Assembly (NCBI GenBank): GCA_963666475.2
Contig: CAXXJM010000001.1
Location: 248,001-312,000 of the forward strand
Source: JBFHIZ01 sp963666475
GTDB taxonomy: Bacteria > Bacillota > Clostridia > Lachnospirales > Lachnospiraceae
Length of the DNA: 64,000 bases
Reading direction: 5' to 3'
The notes beneath the pieces are model-generated. The model saw nothing but the letters and a program-made list of their open reading frames with translations, was not told the origin of the DNA and searched no databases. Positions within the stretch are counted from its first letter, which is position 1. Each line of letters starts with the position of its first letter. Made by a program: the position numbers and the translations under genes. This document shows, in pieces, positions 35,381 to 45,484 of the stretch.

Positions 35381-37009
35381 ATGGCAAAAGAAATCAAACA
35401 TGGAGCGGAAGCACGCGCGGCACTGGAAAGAGGTGTAAATCAGCTAGCAGATACTGTTCGTGTAACACTTGGTCCAAAAGGAAGAAATGTTGTTTTGGAT
35501 AAGTCTTTTGGGGCACCACTTATTACAAACGACGGAGTCACCATTGCAAAGGAAATCGAATTAGAAGATGCGTTTGAAAATATGGGTGCTCAACTTGTAA
35601 AAGAAGTTGCTACAAAAACAAATGACGTGGCAGGAGATGGTACTACCACTGCTACTGTATTAGCACAGGCCATGATCAATGAAGGGATTAAGAACTTAGC
35701 GGCAGGTGCAAATCCGATTATTCTTCGTAGAGGAATGAAGAAAGCTACGAATCTAGCGGTTGAATCAATCGCTAAAATGAGTTCTCCAATTGAAGGAAAA
35801 GAACAAATCGCAAGAGTTGCAGCAATTTCTGCAGGAGATGATTCTGTTGGCGATCTTGTAGCAGACGCTATGGAAAAAGTATCAAATGATGGAGTCATTA
35901 CGATTGAAGAATCAAAAACCATGCAGACTGAGCTGGATTTAGTAGAAGGAATGCAGTTTGACAGAGGATATATTTCTGCGTATATGGCTACTGATATGGA
36001 AAAAATGGAAACCATTTTAGATGAAGCTTATATTTTGATTACAGATAAAAAAATCTCAAGTATCCAGGAAATTTTACCTGTACTAGAGCAAATTGTTCAA
36101 TCTGGAGCAAAACTTTTAATTATAGCAGAAGATATTGAAGGTGAAGCTCTTACAACATTGATTGTAAATAAACTTAGAGGTACCTTTAATGTCGTTGCAG
36201 TAAAAGCACCTGGTTATGGTGATCGTAGAAAAGAGATGTTAAAAGATATTGCTATCTTAACCGATGGAGAATTAATTTCAGACGAAATTGGAATGGATTT
36301 GAAAGAAGTAACCATTGATCAACTTGGTAAAGCAAAGTCTATAAAAATTCAAAAAGAAAACACGACTATTGTTGAAGGATATGGTTCGCCTCAAGCAATC
36401 AAGGCTAGAATTGAACAAATCAAGACTCAGATTGAGGAAACAACATCGGATTTTGACAAAGAAAAACTACAAGAACGTCTTGCAAAGCTTGCTGGAGGAG
36501 TTGCTGTGATTCGTGTAGGGGCAGCAACTGAAACAGAAATGAAAGAAGCAAAACTTCGAATGGAGGATGCTCTTGCAGCAACCAGAGCCGCTGTTGAAGA
36601 AGGAATTATTTCTGGAGGTGGTTCAGCATATGTTCATATTAAGAAAGATTTGGAGAAATTAGTCCAATCATTGGATGGTGACGAAAAAACAGGTGCAAGA
36701 ATCGTATTGGCGGCACTTGATGCTCCGCTTTATCATATCGCAAACAATGCAGGGTTAGATGGATCTGTCATTGTAAATAAAGTAAAAGAATCTGATCTTG
36801 GAATTGGATTTGATGCATTGAAAGGTGAATACGTAAATATGGTAGAGTCTGGTATTTTGGATCCTGCTAAAGTAACAAGAAGTGCAATCCAAAATGCGAC
36901 CAGTGTGGCATCAACACTACTAACAACAGAGTCAGTAGTAGCAAATATTAAAGAGGAAACTCCACAAATGCCAGGAGGCATGGGTGGTATGGGCGGAATG
37001 GGAATGTAA
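35381..37009 (+). CDS. groEL: Chaperonin GroEL
   Basis: 542 residues, the ATP-driven folding chamber. The equatorial ATP site shows VTLGPKGRNVVLDKSFG and NDVAGDGTTTATVLAQA. The apical domain contains the AYILITDKKISSIQEILP segment. The C terminus is the flexible GGM repeat (MPGGMGGMGGMGM). Cotranscribed with groES and closed by a terminator. Confidence 0.98.
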   Translation: MAKEIKHGAEARAALERGVNQLADTVRVTLGPKGRNVVLDKSFGAPLITNDGVTIAKEIELEDAFENMGAQLVKEVATKTNDVAGDGTTTATVLAQAMINEGIKNLAAGANPIILRRGMKKATNLAVESIAKMSSPIEGKEQIARVAAISAGDDSVGDLVADAMEKVSNDGVITIEESKTMQTELDLVEGMQFDRGYISAYMATDMEKMETILDEAYILITDKKISSIQEILPVLEQIVQSGAKLLIIAEDIEGEALTTLIVNKLRGTFNVVAVKAPGYGDRRKEMLKDIAILTDGELISDEIGMDLKEVTIDQLGKAKSIKIQKENTTIVEGYGSPQAIKARIEQIKTQIEETTSDFDKEKLQERLAKLAGGVAVIRVGAATETEMKEAKLRMEDALAATRAAVEEGIISGGGSAYVHIKKDLEKLVQSLDGDEKTGARIVLAALDAPLYHIANNAGLDGSVIVNKVKESDLGIGFDALKGEYVNMVESGILDPAKVTRSAIQNATSVASTLLTTESVVANIKEETPQMPGGMGGMGGMGM

Positions 37010-37034
37010 TTCTGATAGCACATATATCGTAATA

Positions 37035-37087
37035 AAAATAGACCTTCGGAAATCGGATAAATATTGACAACTGAAGGTCTATTTTTT
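37035..37087 (+). terminator. groESL terminator
   Basis: Arms AAAATAGACCTTC and GAAGGTCTATTTT pair over 13 bp, with a 25-base loop and a run of seven T in the 3' arm and tail. Confidence 0.82.
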
Positions 37088-37181
37088 TATTTAATTATAG
37101 TAAAAAAATAAAGAAAAAAATTTTGACTTAGAGAACGAATAATTATATAATATAATTTAAGTTTTATTTAGGAGAATAGAA

Positions 37182-37745
37182 ATGAAAGTTTCTATAAAAA
37201 AGGAGAATACCCAAGCAATGAGTAAAAAATTAGAAGAATACGTAAGAACTATACCTGATTTTCCAGAAGAAGGCATTATGTTTCGTGATGTGACTAGTGT
37301 ACTACAGGATGCTGAAGGACTTCATTTAGCAGTTGATACGATGCAAGAGCTTGTCAAGGATCTTGAATATGATGTAATTGCAGGGCCAGAGTCACGTGGA
37401 TTTATTTTTGGAATGCCAATTGCATATAATATGAAGAAACCATTTGTTTTGATCCGAAAAAAGGGAAAGCTTCCATGTGAAACGGTATCAAAAGAATATG
37501 AGTTGGAATATGGCACTGCGGTAATTGAAATGCACAAAGATTCCATACAACCAGGACAGAAAGTTTTAATTGTTGACGATTTGATCGCAACTGGAGGAAC
37601 TACAAAAGCCATGGTTGAATTAATCGAATCCCTAGGTGGGATTGTAGTTGGGGTTGTTGTTCTCATGGAGCTTGAGGGATTGAATGGTAGAAGCCAAATT
37701 GAAGGTTATCGTTTGGATTCTGCAATTGTATATCCAGGAAAGTAA
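37182..37745 (+). CDS. apt: Adenine phosphoribosyltransferase
   Basis: 187 residues (or 175 from a second start), converting adenine and PRPP to AMP. The PRPP motif is VLIVDDLIATGGTT, with GPESRGFIFG and the conserved start YVRTIPDFPEEGIMFRDVT. Two starts each have a Shine-Dalgarno site: ATG 37182 (AGGAG 8 bases upstream) and ATG 37218 (AAGGAG 12 bases upstream). The second gives the normal family start. It lies 21 bases before rel, the usual Firmicute apt-rel pair. Confidence 0.95.
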   Translation: MKVSIKKENTQAMSKKLEEYVRTIPDFPEEGIMFRDVTSVLQDAEGLHLAVDTMQELVKDLEYDVIAGPESRGFIFGMPIAYNMKKPFVLIRKKGKLPCETVSKEYELEYGTAVIEMHKDSIQPGQKVLIVDDLIATGGTTKAMVELIESLGGIVVGVVVLMELEGLNGRSQIEGYRLDSAIVYPGK

Positions 37746-37766
37746 GGATAGATATTGGAGGCAACG

Positions 37767-40130
37767 ATGCACGAAGAAAACCAGAATGATATTGTAGAAA
37801 TGAACTCGAGCAAAGTTAAGATAGGAATTTTTGATAATGGTGGTGTGTTTACAGAAGGACGCATGGAACCGATTCAAGAATTTTTAAGTCCTGAGGAATT
37901 GTATCAGGACTTAATTTCACGTGTAAAAAGATATCATCCTTCGGATGATATCTCGTTGATTGAAAAAGCATACTCTGTTGCTTATGAGGCTCATAAAGAC
38001 CAAGTTAGAAAATCTGGTGAACCATATATCATTCATCCGTTATGCGTTGCAATCATTCTAGCGGATTTAGAGCTTGATCAGGAAACGATTGTTGCAGGAT
38101 TATTGCATGATGTTGTTGAAGACACCGTCATGACAGATAATGAAATCAAAAAAGAGTTTGGTGAAGATGTATGTCTTCTAGTAAATGGAGTGACAAAACT
38201 TTCAAAAATCGAATATAACAGCCATATGGGAGAGGGTGGTGAGATTGACAAATCGAATCTCCAGGCTGAAAATCTTCGTAAAATGTTTTTAGCCATGGCA
38301 AAAGATATTCGTGTAATCATGGTAAAACTAGCGGATCGACTGCACAATATGCGTACCTTAAGTCATATGAGACCTGAGAAACAAATCGAAATATCGAAGG
38401 AAACAATGGATATATATGCACCAATCGCGAATCGTCTTGGTATTTCAAAAATCAAGGTTGAACTCGATGACCTTTCTTTAAAATATTTGCAGCCAGAAGT
38501 ATATTATGATTTGGTCAATCAGATAAAAGAAAGAAAAAGTGTCAGAGAAACTTATGTGACATCGATTGTAGAGGAAGTGAAGGCACATATTGTTGGAGCA
38601 GGCATTGAAGCAAAGGTTGATGGAAGAGTAAAACATTTTTTCAGTATTTATAAAAAAATGAAGAATCAGAACAAAACATTGGATCAGATTTATGATTTAT
38701 TTGCGGTACGTGTTGTTGTTGACTCGGTAAAGGACTGTTACGCGGTTCTTGGTGTCATCCATGAAATGTACAAGCCGATTCCCGGACGCTTTAAAGATTA
38801 TATTGCGATGCCAAAAGCAAATATGTACCAATCCCTTCATACGACACTCATCGGATCAAATGGACAACCTTTTGAAGTGCAGATTCGAACTTTTGAAATG
38901 CATAAAACCGCAGATTATGGTATTGCGGCACATTGGAAATATAAGGCATCTGCAGATGGGAAAAAAGCGGATACCAATGAAGAAGAAAAACTCACATGGT
39001 TACGTCAGATACTTGAATGGCAACGAGATATGTCAGATAACAAAGAGTTTTTAAACCTCTTAAAAAGTGATTTGGACTTGTTTTCAGAAAATGTTTACTG
39101 TTTTACACCTTCTGGAGATGTTATGGACTTACCAGCAGGTTCAACTCCAATTGACTTTGCATATGCCATTCATTCCGCTGTTGGAAATAAAATGGTCGGC
39201 GCAAGGGTAAATGGAAAATTAGTTACCATTGATTATAAAATCACGAATGGAGATCGAATTGAAATCATCACCTCTCAGAATTCAAAAGGTCCAAGTCGAG
39301 ATTGGTTAAATATTATCCAGAGTCCACAGGCGAAAAGTAAAATTAATCAATGGTTTCGAAACGAATACAAAGAAGATAACATTATTAAGGGAAAAGAGCT
39401 ATTAACATCGTATTGTAAAACGAAAGCAATTGACCCATCAGAAATCTTTACCACAAAATACATGGATGCCATTATGAAAAAATTTGGTTTCCGTGATTGG
39501 GATGCACTTCGAGCAGCAGTAGGACATGGCGGCTTAAAAGAAGGTCAGATCGTCAATAAAATGAAAGAATGGTACGATCGAGATCATCAGAAAGTTGCAA
39601 CCAATGAAGAAATCATTGCTCAAATCGAAGAAGAACAAAGTAAAGTCAGACCGACTGGTAAGAAATCAAATAGTGGAATCGTTGTAAAAGGAATTCATGA
39701 TGTCGCAGTTCGATTTGCAAAATGTTGTGGACCTGTACCGGGAGATGAAATTGTAGGATTTGTTACCAGAGGAAGAGGAATTACTGTACATCGTACCGAT
39801 TGTGTTAATATTTGTGGATTATCAGATTTTGAGCGTGAACGTCTGATCGATGCTGAATGGCAGACAAGTGCAATTACCGACTCGCAAGAAAAATATATAG
39901 TTGAAATTGTAATTTATGCTACAAATCGTCATGGTTTGCTTGCAGATATTACGAAGCTTCTTTCAGAGAGAGGAATCAACATATTAAGTGTTAATACTAG
40001 GACAAGCAAACAAGGTGTGGCTACTCTTTCGATTTCCTTCGAAATTAAGTCGAAAGAAGAACTACTAAGGAATATCGAAGCACTGCGAAGTGTTGAGAGC
40101 GTGCTTGATATCGAAAGAACAACCGGGTAA
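37767..40130 (+). CDS. relA: Bifunctional (p)ppGpp synthetase/hydrolase (RelA/SpoT)
   Basis: 787 residues, setting the stringent-response alarmone level. The hydrolase HD domain is intact (HPLCVAIILADL, LLHDVVEDT), as is the synthetase (GRVKHFFSIYKKMKNQ, DLFAVRVVVD, YQSLHTTLIG). These are followed by TGS (VYCFTPSGDVMDLPAGSTPIDFAYAIH), a zinc-finger-like segment (FAKCCGPVPGDEIVGF) and a C-terminal ACT domain. The ATG at 37767 follows TTGGAGG; the track to a TTG four codons earlier would consume that site. About 45 residues before the HD domain are an extra N-terminal tail. Confidence 0.95.
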   Translation: MHEENQNDIVEMNSSKVKIGIFDNGGVFTEGRMEPIQEFLSPEELYQDLISRVKRYHPSDDISLIEKAYSVAYEAHKDQVRKSGEPYIIHPLCVAIILADLELDQETIVAGLLHDVVEDTVMTDNEIKKEFGEDVCLLVNGVTKLSKIEYNSHMGEGGEIDKSNLQAENLRKMFLAMAKDIRVIMVKLADRLHNMRTLSHMRPEKQIEISKETMDIYAPIANRLGISKIKVELDDLSLKYLQPEVYYDLVNQIKERKSVRETYVTSIVEEVKAHIVGAGIEAKVDGRVKHFFSIYKKMKNQNKTLDQIYDLFAVRVVVDSVKDCYAVLGVIHEMYKPIPGRFKDYIAMPKANMYQSLHTTLIGSNGQPFEVQIRTFEMHKTADYGIAAHWKYKASADGKKADTNEEEKLTWLRQILEWQRDMSDNKEFLNLLKSDLDLFSENVYCFTPSGDVMDLPAGSTPIDFAYAIHSAVGNKMVGARVNGKLVTIDYKITNGDRIEIITSQNSKGPSRDWLNIIQSPQAKSKINQWFRNEYKEDNIIKGKELLTSYCKTKAIDPSEIFTTKYMDAIMKKFGFRDWDALRAAVGHGGLKEGQIVNKMKEWYDRDHQKVATNEEIIAQIEEEQSKVRPTGKKSNSGIVVKGIHDVAVRFAKCCGPVPGDEIVGFVTRGRGITVHRTDCVNICGLSDFERERLIDAEWQTSAITDSQEKYIVEIVIYATNRHGLLADITKLLSERGINILSVNTRTSKQGVATLSISFEIKSKEELLRNIEALRSVESVLDIERTTG

Positions 40131-40198
40131 CTAGTTGTTCTTTTATATGTTAATGCATTTATGAATGAAAACGTATTTGGGGAGGATAGGGAGTAATT

Positions 40199-40825
40199 AT
40201 GGGAGTAAAAATCAGAAGAATTCAAGTTGGAACGATGCAAACAAATTGTTATTTAGTATATATGGAAGGTGAAAGCCAGGCTATATGTATTGATCCAGGT
40301 GCGGATCCGAAAAAAATAATTCATGCTGCAAAAGAAGAACAGGTTGAGATTCGCGCTATTTTATTAACACATGGACATTTTGACCATATCGAGGCACTTG
40401 CAGAAGTTGAAAAGAAAATGGAAGCAACGGTCTACTATGCAAAAAAAGAGAAAGAACTACTTGCTGATCCAGCCCTCAATTTATCTAAACGATTTCATGA
40501 GGCTATTTCATTTCATACTGGAAAACTTTTAGAGAACGGTGATGTAATTGCGATTGGAAGTATGGAAATCCGTGTGATTGAGACGCCAGGTCATACAAGT
40601 GGAAGTGTTTGCTATTATATCGAAAAGGAAAGGAAGCTATTTTCAGGAGATACATTGTTTGCATCTTCTGTTGGTAGAACGGATTTTCCGACAGGAAATT
40701 TTGAGGAGTTGTATCGATCCGTGAGGGAAGTTTTGTTTGCATTTCCAGAAGATACGATTGTATATCCAGGACATGGCGGAGAAACGACCATAGCATTTGA
40801 AAAAAATAATAATATGATGATATAG
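40199..40825 (+). CDS. Metallo-beta-lactamase-fold hydrolase (glyoxalase II-like)
   Basis: 208 residues. Metal ligands: THGHFDHIEAL (HxHxDH) near residue 60, GHTSGSVCY near 130, SGDTLF near 150 and PGHGGETT near 193. Size and motifs match the YcbL/GloB-like group acting on thioesters such as S-lactoylglutathione analogues. Substrate is unknown, as clostridia usually lack glutathione. It lies between rel and hemZ in one direction, with 15 bases to hemZ, so cotranscribed. Confidence 0.9.
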   Translation: MGVKIRRIQVGTMQTNCYLVYMEGESQAICIDPGADPKKIIHAAKEEQVEIRAILLTHGHFDHIEALAEVEKKMEATVYYAKKEKELLADPALNLSKRFHEAISFHTGKLLENGDVIAIGSMEIRVIETPGHTSGSVCYYIEKERKLFSGDTLFASSVGRTDFPTGNFEELYRSVREVLFAFPEDTIVYPGHGGETTIAFEKNNNMMI

Positions 40826-40840
40826 AAAGGCCAGGAGTGT

Positions 40841-42328
40841 ATGATAAAAATCTGGACTTCTGAGAAAATGTTCGATTATGACATTCACGCATTGATACGA
40901 GCTTTTTTCCCAGGTGAAGAAGTATTGATTGGATGCGAAGAATCATATCGCGATGATCAGAATATGAGAATAGAAATAGATTATCAGGAAAAAGATGAAA
41001 TCATGACGATTGAAGTCTCGATTATTTCTGATACCTTATCAAAAAGTTTGAGGGATTCTGCAAAGAATGAAGAGCTAGAAGCAGATACTAGAAGAGCTAG
41101 AAGAAATATTTTGAAGCGAATGATATATCATTTGCTTCGGGAATATACAGGCGAAGATCTTCCTTGGGGGACTTTGACGGGTATACGTCCTGTAAAATTA
41201 CCAATGCAGGAACTTATGAAGCAAGAGTTTATCACGAGGGAATACGAAGATGATTTACTCGAACAAATGAAGGAAAAGTATCTAATTAGCGATGAAAAAG
41301 GAAGGACTAGTATTGAGATAGCAAAAGAGGAAATTGGGATATTAAACCAGACACATCGGTTAAATGGGCATAGTATCTATATTGGAATCCCTTTTTGTCC
41401 AACGACATGTTTGTATTGTTCTTTTACTTCCTATCCGATACAGAAATACAAGGATAAGGTAGCCGCATATTTGGCTGCACTAGAGAAAGAGCTTTATGCT
41501 GTGGCGAATTTAAAAAAAGACAGTTACTTAGATACAGTCTATATTGGTGGGGGAACACCAACGACGTTAGCTGCCGAAGAATTGGAGTTTTTATTGGAAC
41601 GAGTAACATCCATATTAGATTTTACTTATGTGAAAGAATTTATGGTTGAAGCTGGGCGAGCGGATAGTATCACTAGAGAAAAATTGGAAGTCATGAAAAA
41701 GTATCATGTAACTAGAATTTCAATTAATCCACAGACTATGAATGATAAAACCTTGAAGTTGATTGGAAGAAGACATACAGTACAGCAAGTAGAGGATGCT
41801 TTTTATCTTGCAAGAGAATTGGGATTTGATCATATCAATATGGATATTATTTTGGGACTTCCAGGGGAAACCATAGAGGATGTGAAAGTCACATTGGATA
41901 AGATTGTCGAAATGAATCCAGACAGTCTGACGGTACATTCGTTGGCAATCAAGCGTGCTTCAAGACTAAGAGAAGTCTTAGAAGAAGAAGGAACAAAACC
42001 GATCATTCATTCAACAGAAATTATGGAATTGGCAAATCAAGCAGCAAGAGAAATGAAAATGAAACCATATTATTTGTATCGTCAGAAAAATATGGCGGGA
42101 AATCAGGAAAATATAGGGTATGGTAGAGATGGAAAATATGGAATCTACAATGTCCTTATTATGGAAGATGTTCATGACATTGTAGCTGTGGGGGCTGGAA
42201 CGGTTTCAAAGGCAATTTTTGATGACGATTTGATTGAACGATGCGATTGCGTAAAAGATGTTGATCTTTATATTGAAAGAATTGATGAGATGATTGAACG
42301 GAAAAGGAAGTTGTTTTCACCGTTGTAA
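40841..42328 (+). CDS. hemZ: Radical-SAM coproporphyrinogen dehydrogenase HemZ-like protein
   Basis: 495 residues. The [4Fe-4S] motif CxxxCxxC is CPTTCLYC near residue 186, inside IGIPFCPTTCLYCSF. The following YIGGGTPTTL, EFMVEAGRAD, RISINPQTMNDKTL and INMDIILGLPGE are typical of the HemN superfamily. The N-terminal ~170 residues and the C-terminal end match the clostridial HemZ subgroup. Named for oxygen-independent oxidation of coproporphyrinogen III, but many HemN-like proteins have other roles and no other heme gene is seen here, so the exact reaction is uncertain. Confidence 0.85.
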   Translation: MIKIWTSEKMFDYDIHALIRAFFPGEEVLIGCEESYRDDQNMRIEIDYQEKDEIMTIEVSIISDTLSKSLRDSAKNEELEADTRRARRNILKRMIYHLLREYTGEDLPWGTLTGIRPVKLPMQELMKQEFITREYEDDLLEQMKEKYLISDEKGRTSIEIAKEEIGILNQTHRLNGHSIYIGIPFCPTTCLYCSFTSYPIQKYKDKVAAYLAALEKELYAVANLKKDSYLDTVYIGGGTPTTLAAEELEFLLERVTSILDFTYVKEFMVEAGRADSITREKLEVMKKYHVTRISINPQTMNDKTLKLIGRRHTVQQVEDAFYLARELGFDHINMDIILGLPGETIEDVKVTLDKIVEMNPDSLTVHSLAIKRASRLREVLEEEGTKPIIHSTEIMELANQAAREMKMKPYYLYRQKNMAGNQENIGYGRDGKYGIYNVLIMEDVHDIVAVGAGTVSKAIFDDDLIERCDCVKDVDLYIERIDEMIERKRKLFSPL

Positions 42329-42334
42329 TAGGTG

Positions 42335-42363
42335 TTGAGTTTTTTTGCGTTTCGGGTTAAAAT
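42335..42363 (+). promoter_or_regulatory. Probable hisS promoter
   Basis: TTGAGT, 17-base spacer, TAAAAT, placed seven bases after the hemZ stop. The leader before hisS is only ~30 bases, so there is no space for a T-box. Confidence 0.65.
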
Positions 42364-42400
42364 CGGGTAGTATATGAAATAAGTAGGATTGGAGAGCATC

Positions 42401-43657
42401 ATGCAGTTAAGAAAAAAACCAGTTACAGGAATGAAAGATATTTTGCCGGAAGAGATGAGAATTCGAGATTATGTCATTTCGATTATCAAAGATACGTATC
42501 GTCAATTTGGTTTTTCATCGATGGAAACACCGTGTGTAGAAGACATTGGAAACCTCAATAGTAAGCAAGGTGGAGACAATGAAAAGCTTATCTTTAAAAT
42601 TCTGAAACGAGGCAATAAATTAAGGATTGAAGATGCAAAGGATGAATTGGATCTCGTTGATGGAGGCCTGCGATATGATTTGACGGTTCCTCTTGTGCGT
42701 TACTATTCAAATAATGCGGATACGTTACCAAAACCTTTTAAAGCGTTACAGATGGGAAACGTTTGGAGAGCAGATCGCCCACAGCGCGGAAGATATCGAC
42801 AGTTCATGCAGTGCGATATTGATATTTTAGGGGAAGCCTCCAATCTGGCTGAAATCGAATTAATTCTGGCAACAACTACTACGCTAGGAAAACTCGGATT
42901 TAAAGGCTTTGAGATTCGTATTAATGATCGTGCGATTTTGAAAGCTATCGCGCAGTTCAGTGGATTTCGTGAAGAAGACTATGATACGGTATTTATTATT
43001 TTAGATAAAATGGATAAAATTGGGAATGAAGGGGTTTTAAATGAGCTGATAGAGGCTGGATTTTCAGAAAATTCTGTAAACAAATATCTATCCCTGTATC
43101 ATGAAATCATAAATTCGGAAGATGCGCTTTCTTTGATTTGTGATACCGTAAACGGTTACATTGATCCTGAGGTGAAGACTTCTATGGATCAGATTATAGA
43201 AAGTGTTAATCGTCTTAAAGCAGCTGAGTTTGATATGGTTTTTGATCCTACACTAGTACGTGGTATGGGATATTATACCGGACCTATTTTTGAAATCGCA
43301 ATTCCGGAATTTGGGGGGAGCTGCGGCGGTGGAGGAAGATATGACGGAATGATTCAAAAATTTACTGGACAGAATGTTCCTGCATGCGGCTTTTCCATAG
43401 GGTTTGAGCGAATCGTACTCTTACTGCTGGAAAGTGGATTTCAAGTACCAAATGAACAAGAAAAGTACGCATTTTTAATTGATAAAAATTATAGTACAGA
43501 TAAACTGTGCGATGTGATGGATGAGGCAAAAGCTCTTCGAAACGAAGGGAAACAGGTTTTGGTCACAAAAATGATTAAAAATAAACGTTTTCAAATGGAA
43601 CAATTAGCAGAGCAAGGATATACCGAGATTAAAGAATATTACATGGATGAAATTTAA
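42401..43657 (+). CDS. hisS: Histidyl-tRNA synthetase
   Basis: 418-residue class II synthetase. Class II motif 2 is NVWRADRPQRGRYRQFMQCDIDILG; the histidine-specific segments are DPTLVRGMGYYTGPIFEI and GGGRYDGMIQKFTG; motif 3 is CGFSIGFERI. The C-terminal ~95 residues form the anticodon-binding domain. The ATG at 42401 follows TTGGAGAG; an in-frame TTG four codons earlier contains that site. Followed 30 bases on by aspS. Confidence 0.96.
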   Translation: MQLRKKPVTGMKDILPEEMRIRDYVISIIKDTYRQFGFSSMETPCVEDIGNLNSKQGGDNEKLIFKILKRGNKLRIEDAKDELDLVDGGLRYDLTVPLVRYYSNNADTLPKPFKALQMGNVWRADRPQRGRYRQFMQCDIDILGEASNLAEIELILATTTTLGKLGFKGFEIRINDRAILKAIAQFSGFREEDYDTVFIILDKMDKIGNEGVLNELIEAGFSENSVNKYLSLYHEIINSEDALSLICDTVNGYIDPEVKTSMDQIIESVNRLKAAEFDMVFDPTLVRGMGYYTGPIFEIAIPEFGGSCGGGGRYDGMIQKFTGQNVPACGFSIGFERIVLLLLESGFQVPNEQEKYAFLIDKNYSTDKLCDVMDEAKALRNEGKQVLVTKMIKNKRFQMEQLAEQGYTEIKEYYMDEI

Positions 43658-43687
43658 AGAACTTGTGAGTGGATAAAGGAGAAAATA

Positions 43688-45484
43688 ATGTCTGAATCAA
43701 TGGTTGGATTAAAAAGAACACACCGATGCGCAGAATTATCGGAAGCAAATATTGGCAATACAGTAACGATTATGGGATGGGTACAAAAGCAAAGAAATAA
43801 AGGTGGAATTATTTTTGTCGACGTACGTGACCGAAGCGGGATTCTTCAGGTGATTTTTGAGGAAAGCACTTGTGGAGCTGCGAATTTTGGGAAAGCGGAG
43901 AAACTTCGAAGTGAATTTGTGGTAGCTATTGTAGGGACATTAGAGGCAAGATCCGGCGCAGAAAATGAAAACATGACAACCGGTACGATTGAACTTCGTG
44001 CACAAGAACTACGTGTTCTTTCTGAGGCAGAAACTCCTCCATTTCCTATTGAAGCGGATTCGAAAACAAAAGAAGAACTTCGTTTAAAATATCGTTATTT
44101 GGATCTAAGAAGACCAGATATACAAAAGAATTTGATTGCAAGAAGCAACGTGTCCACTTGTGTACGTTCTTTTTTGGCGGAGGAAGGGTTTCTGGAGATT
44201 GAAACACCAATGTTGACAAAGAGTACTCCAGAGGGAGCAAGAGATTACTTGGTGCCAAGTAGAATTCATCCAGGTAACTTTTATGCACTTCCACAATCAC
44301 CGCAGTTGTTTAAGCAACTTTTGATGTGCTCAGGATATGATCGTTATTTCCAAATTGTAAAATGTTTTCGCGATGAAGACTTGCGTGCAGATCGTCAACC
44401 AGAGTTTACGCAGATCGATATGGAACTTTCTTTCGTAAATGTTGACGATGTGATTGAAGTAAATGAGAGACTATTGCAAAGAGTCTTTAAGGAAAATTTA
44501 GGAATGGATTTAACTTTGCCTTTTACACGTATGAAATGGATTGACGCGATGAGCCAATATGGTTCAGATAAACCGGATACTCGTTTTGAAATGAAGTTGG
44601 TAGATGTGTCTGACGTAGTCAAAGATTGTGAGTTCTCCGTATTTACGACACCAATTTCGGAAGGGGGATCGGTGCAGGGAATCAATGCGAAAGGACAGGC
44701 AGCAATGCCAAGAAAGAAAATTGATGCCTTAATTGATTTCGCAAAAGGATATGGAGCAAAAGGACTTGCGTACTTGGCAATTCAAGAAGATGGAAGTTAT
44801 AAATGTTCTTTCTCAAAGTTTATGACAGAAGCGGAATTAAAAAGACTTGCCGATGCAATGCAAGGAGAAGCAGGAGATTTACTTTTGTTTGCGGCAGATA
44901 AAACAAAAACTGTTTGGGATGTGCTAGGTGCTCTTCGACTAGAACTTGCAAAAAAACTGGAATTACTGGACGATGACCAGTACAATTTCTTGTGGGTTAC
45001 AGAGTTTCCATTGTTAGAATATAATGAAGAAGCGGAAAGGTATGTTGCGATGCACCATCCGTTTACCATGCCTATGGATGAAGATTTGGAATTGCTTGAT
45101 ACCGATCCAGGGAAAGTTCGTGCAAAAGCGTATGATATTGTATTAAATGGTACAGAACTTGGTGGAGGAAGCGTACGAATTTATCAAAACAACATACAGG
45201 AAAAAATGTTTGAAACCTTAGGTTTTACAAAAGAAGAAGCATACGAACGTTTTGGATTTTTACTAAATGCGTTTAAATATGGAGTTCCACCACATGCTGG
45301 ACTTGCATATGGTCTTGATCGTTTAATTATGCTTATGATGAAACAGGACAATATTCGAGAAGTTATAGCGTTCCCAAAAGTGAAAGATGCATCATGTTTA
45401 ATGACCGATGCTCCAAATGTTGTTGATGAGAAACAACTCGATGAACTGAAAATTTCATTGGTAAGTGAGGAGATGGAAGCATAG
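43688..45484 (+). CDS. aspS: Aspartyl-tRNA synthetase
   Basis: 598 residues. The N-terminal OB-fold anticodon domain (GWVQKQRNKGGIIFVDVRDRSG) is followed by the class II core with motif 2 (CFRDEDLRADRQPEFTQIDMELSF) and motif 3 (GLAYGLDRLIMLM). A ~100-residue GAD insertion of the bacterial type lies between. Whether it is discriminating or also charges Asn-tRNA cannot be read from this. The stop codon TAG shares its G with the GTG start of the next gene. Confidence 0.96.
   Translation: MSESMVGLKRTHRCAELSEANIGNTVTIMGWVQKQRNKGGIIFVDVRDRSGILQVIFEESTCGAANFGKAEKLRSEFVVAIVGTLEARSGAENENMTTGTIELRAQELRVLSEAETPPFPIEADSKTKEELRLKYRYLDLRRPDIQKNLIARSNVSTCVRSFLAEEGFLEIETPMLTKSTPEGARDYLVPSRIHPGNFYALPQSPQLFKQLLMCSGYDRYFQIVKCFRDEDLRADRQPEFTQIDMELSFVNVDDVIEVNERLLQRVFKENLGMDLTLPFTRMKWIDAMSQYGSDKPDTRFEMKLVDVSDVVKDCEFSVFTTPISEGGSVQGINAKGQAAMPRKKIDALIDFAKGYGAKGLAYLAIQEDGSYKCSFSKFMTEAELKRLADAMQGEAGDLLLFAADKTKTVWDVLGALRLELAKKLELLDDDQYNFLWVTEFPLLEYNEEAERYVAMHHPFTMPMDEDLELLDTDPGKVRAKAYDIVLNGTELGGGSVRIYQNNIQEKMFETLGFTKEEAYERFGFLLNAFKYGVPPHAGLAYGLDRLIMLMMKQDNIREVIAFPKVKDASCLMTDAPNVVDEKQLDELKISLVSEEMEA

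Noticed and set aside
35590..36015. Long antisense ORF opposite groEL (and similar ones opposite aspS, hisS and secDF)
   Set aside because: Codon-complement shadows of conserved genes without ribosome sites or domain content.
42329..42400. T-box upstream of hisS/aspS
   Set aside because: The gap is 72 bases and holds a sigma-A promoter; no specifier loop or TGGNACCGCG-like box.
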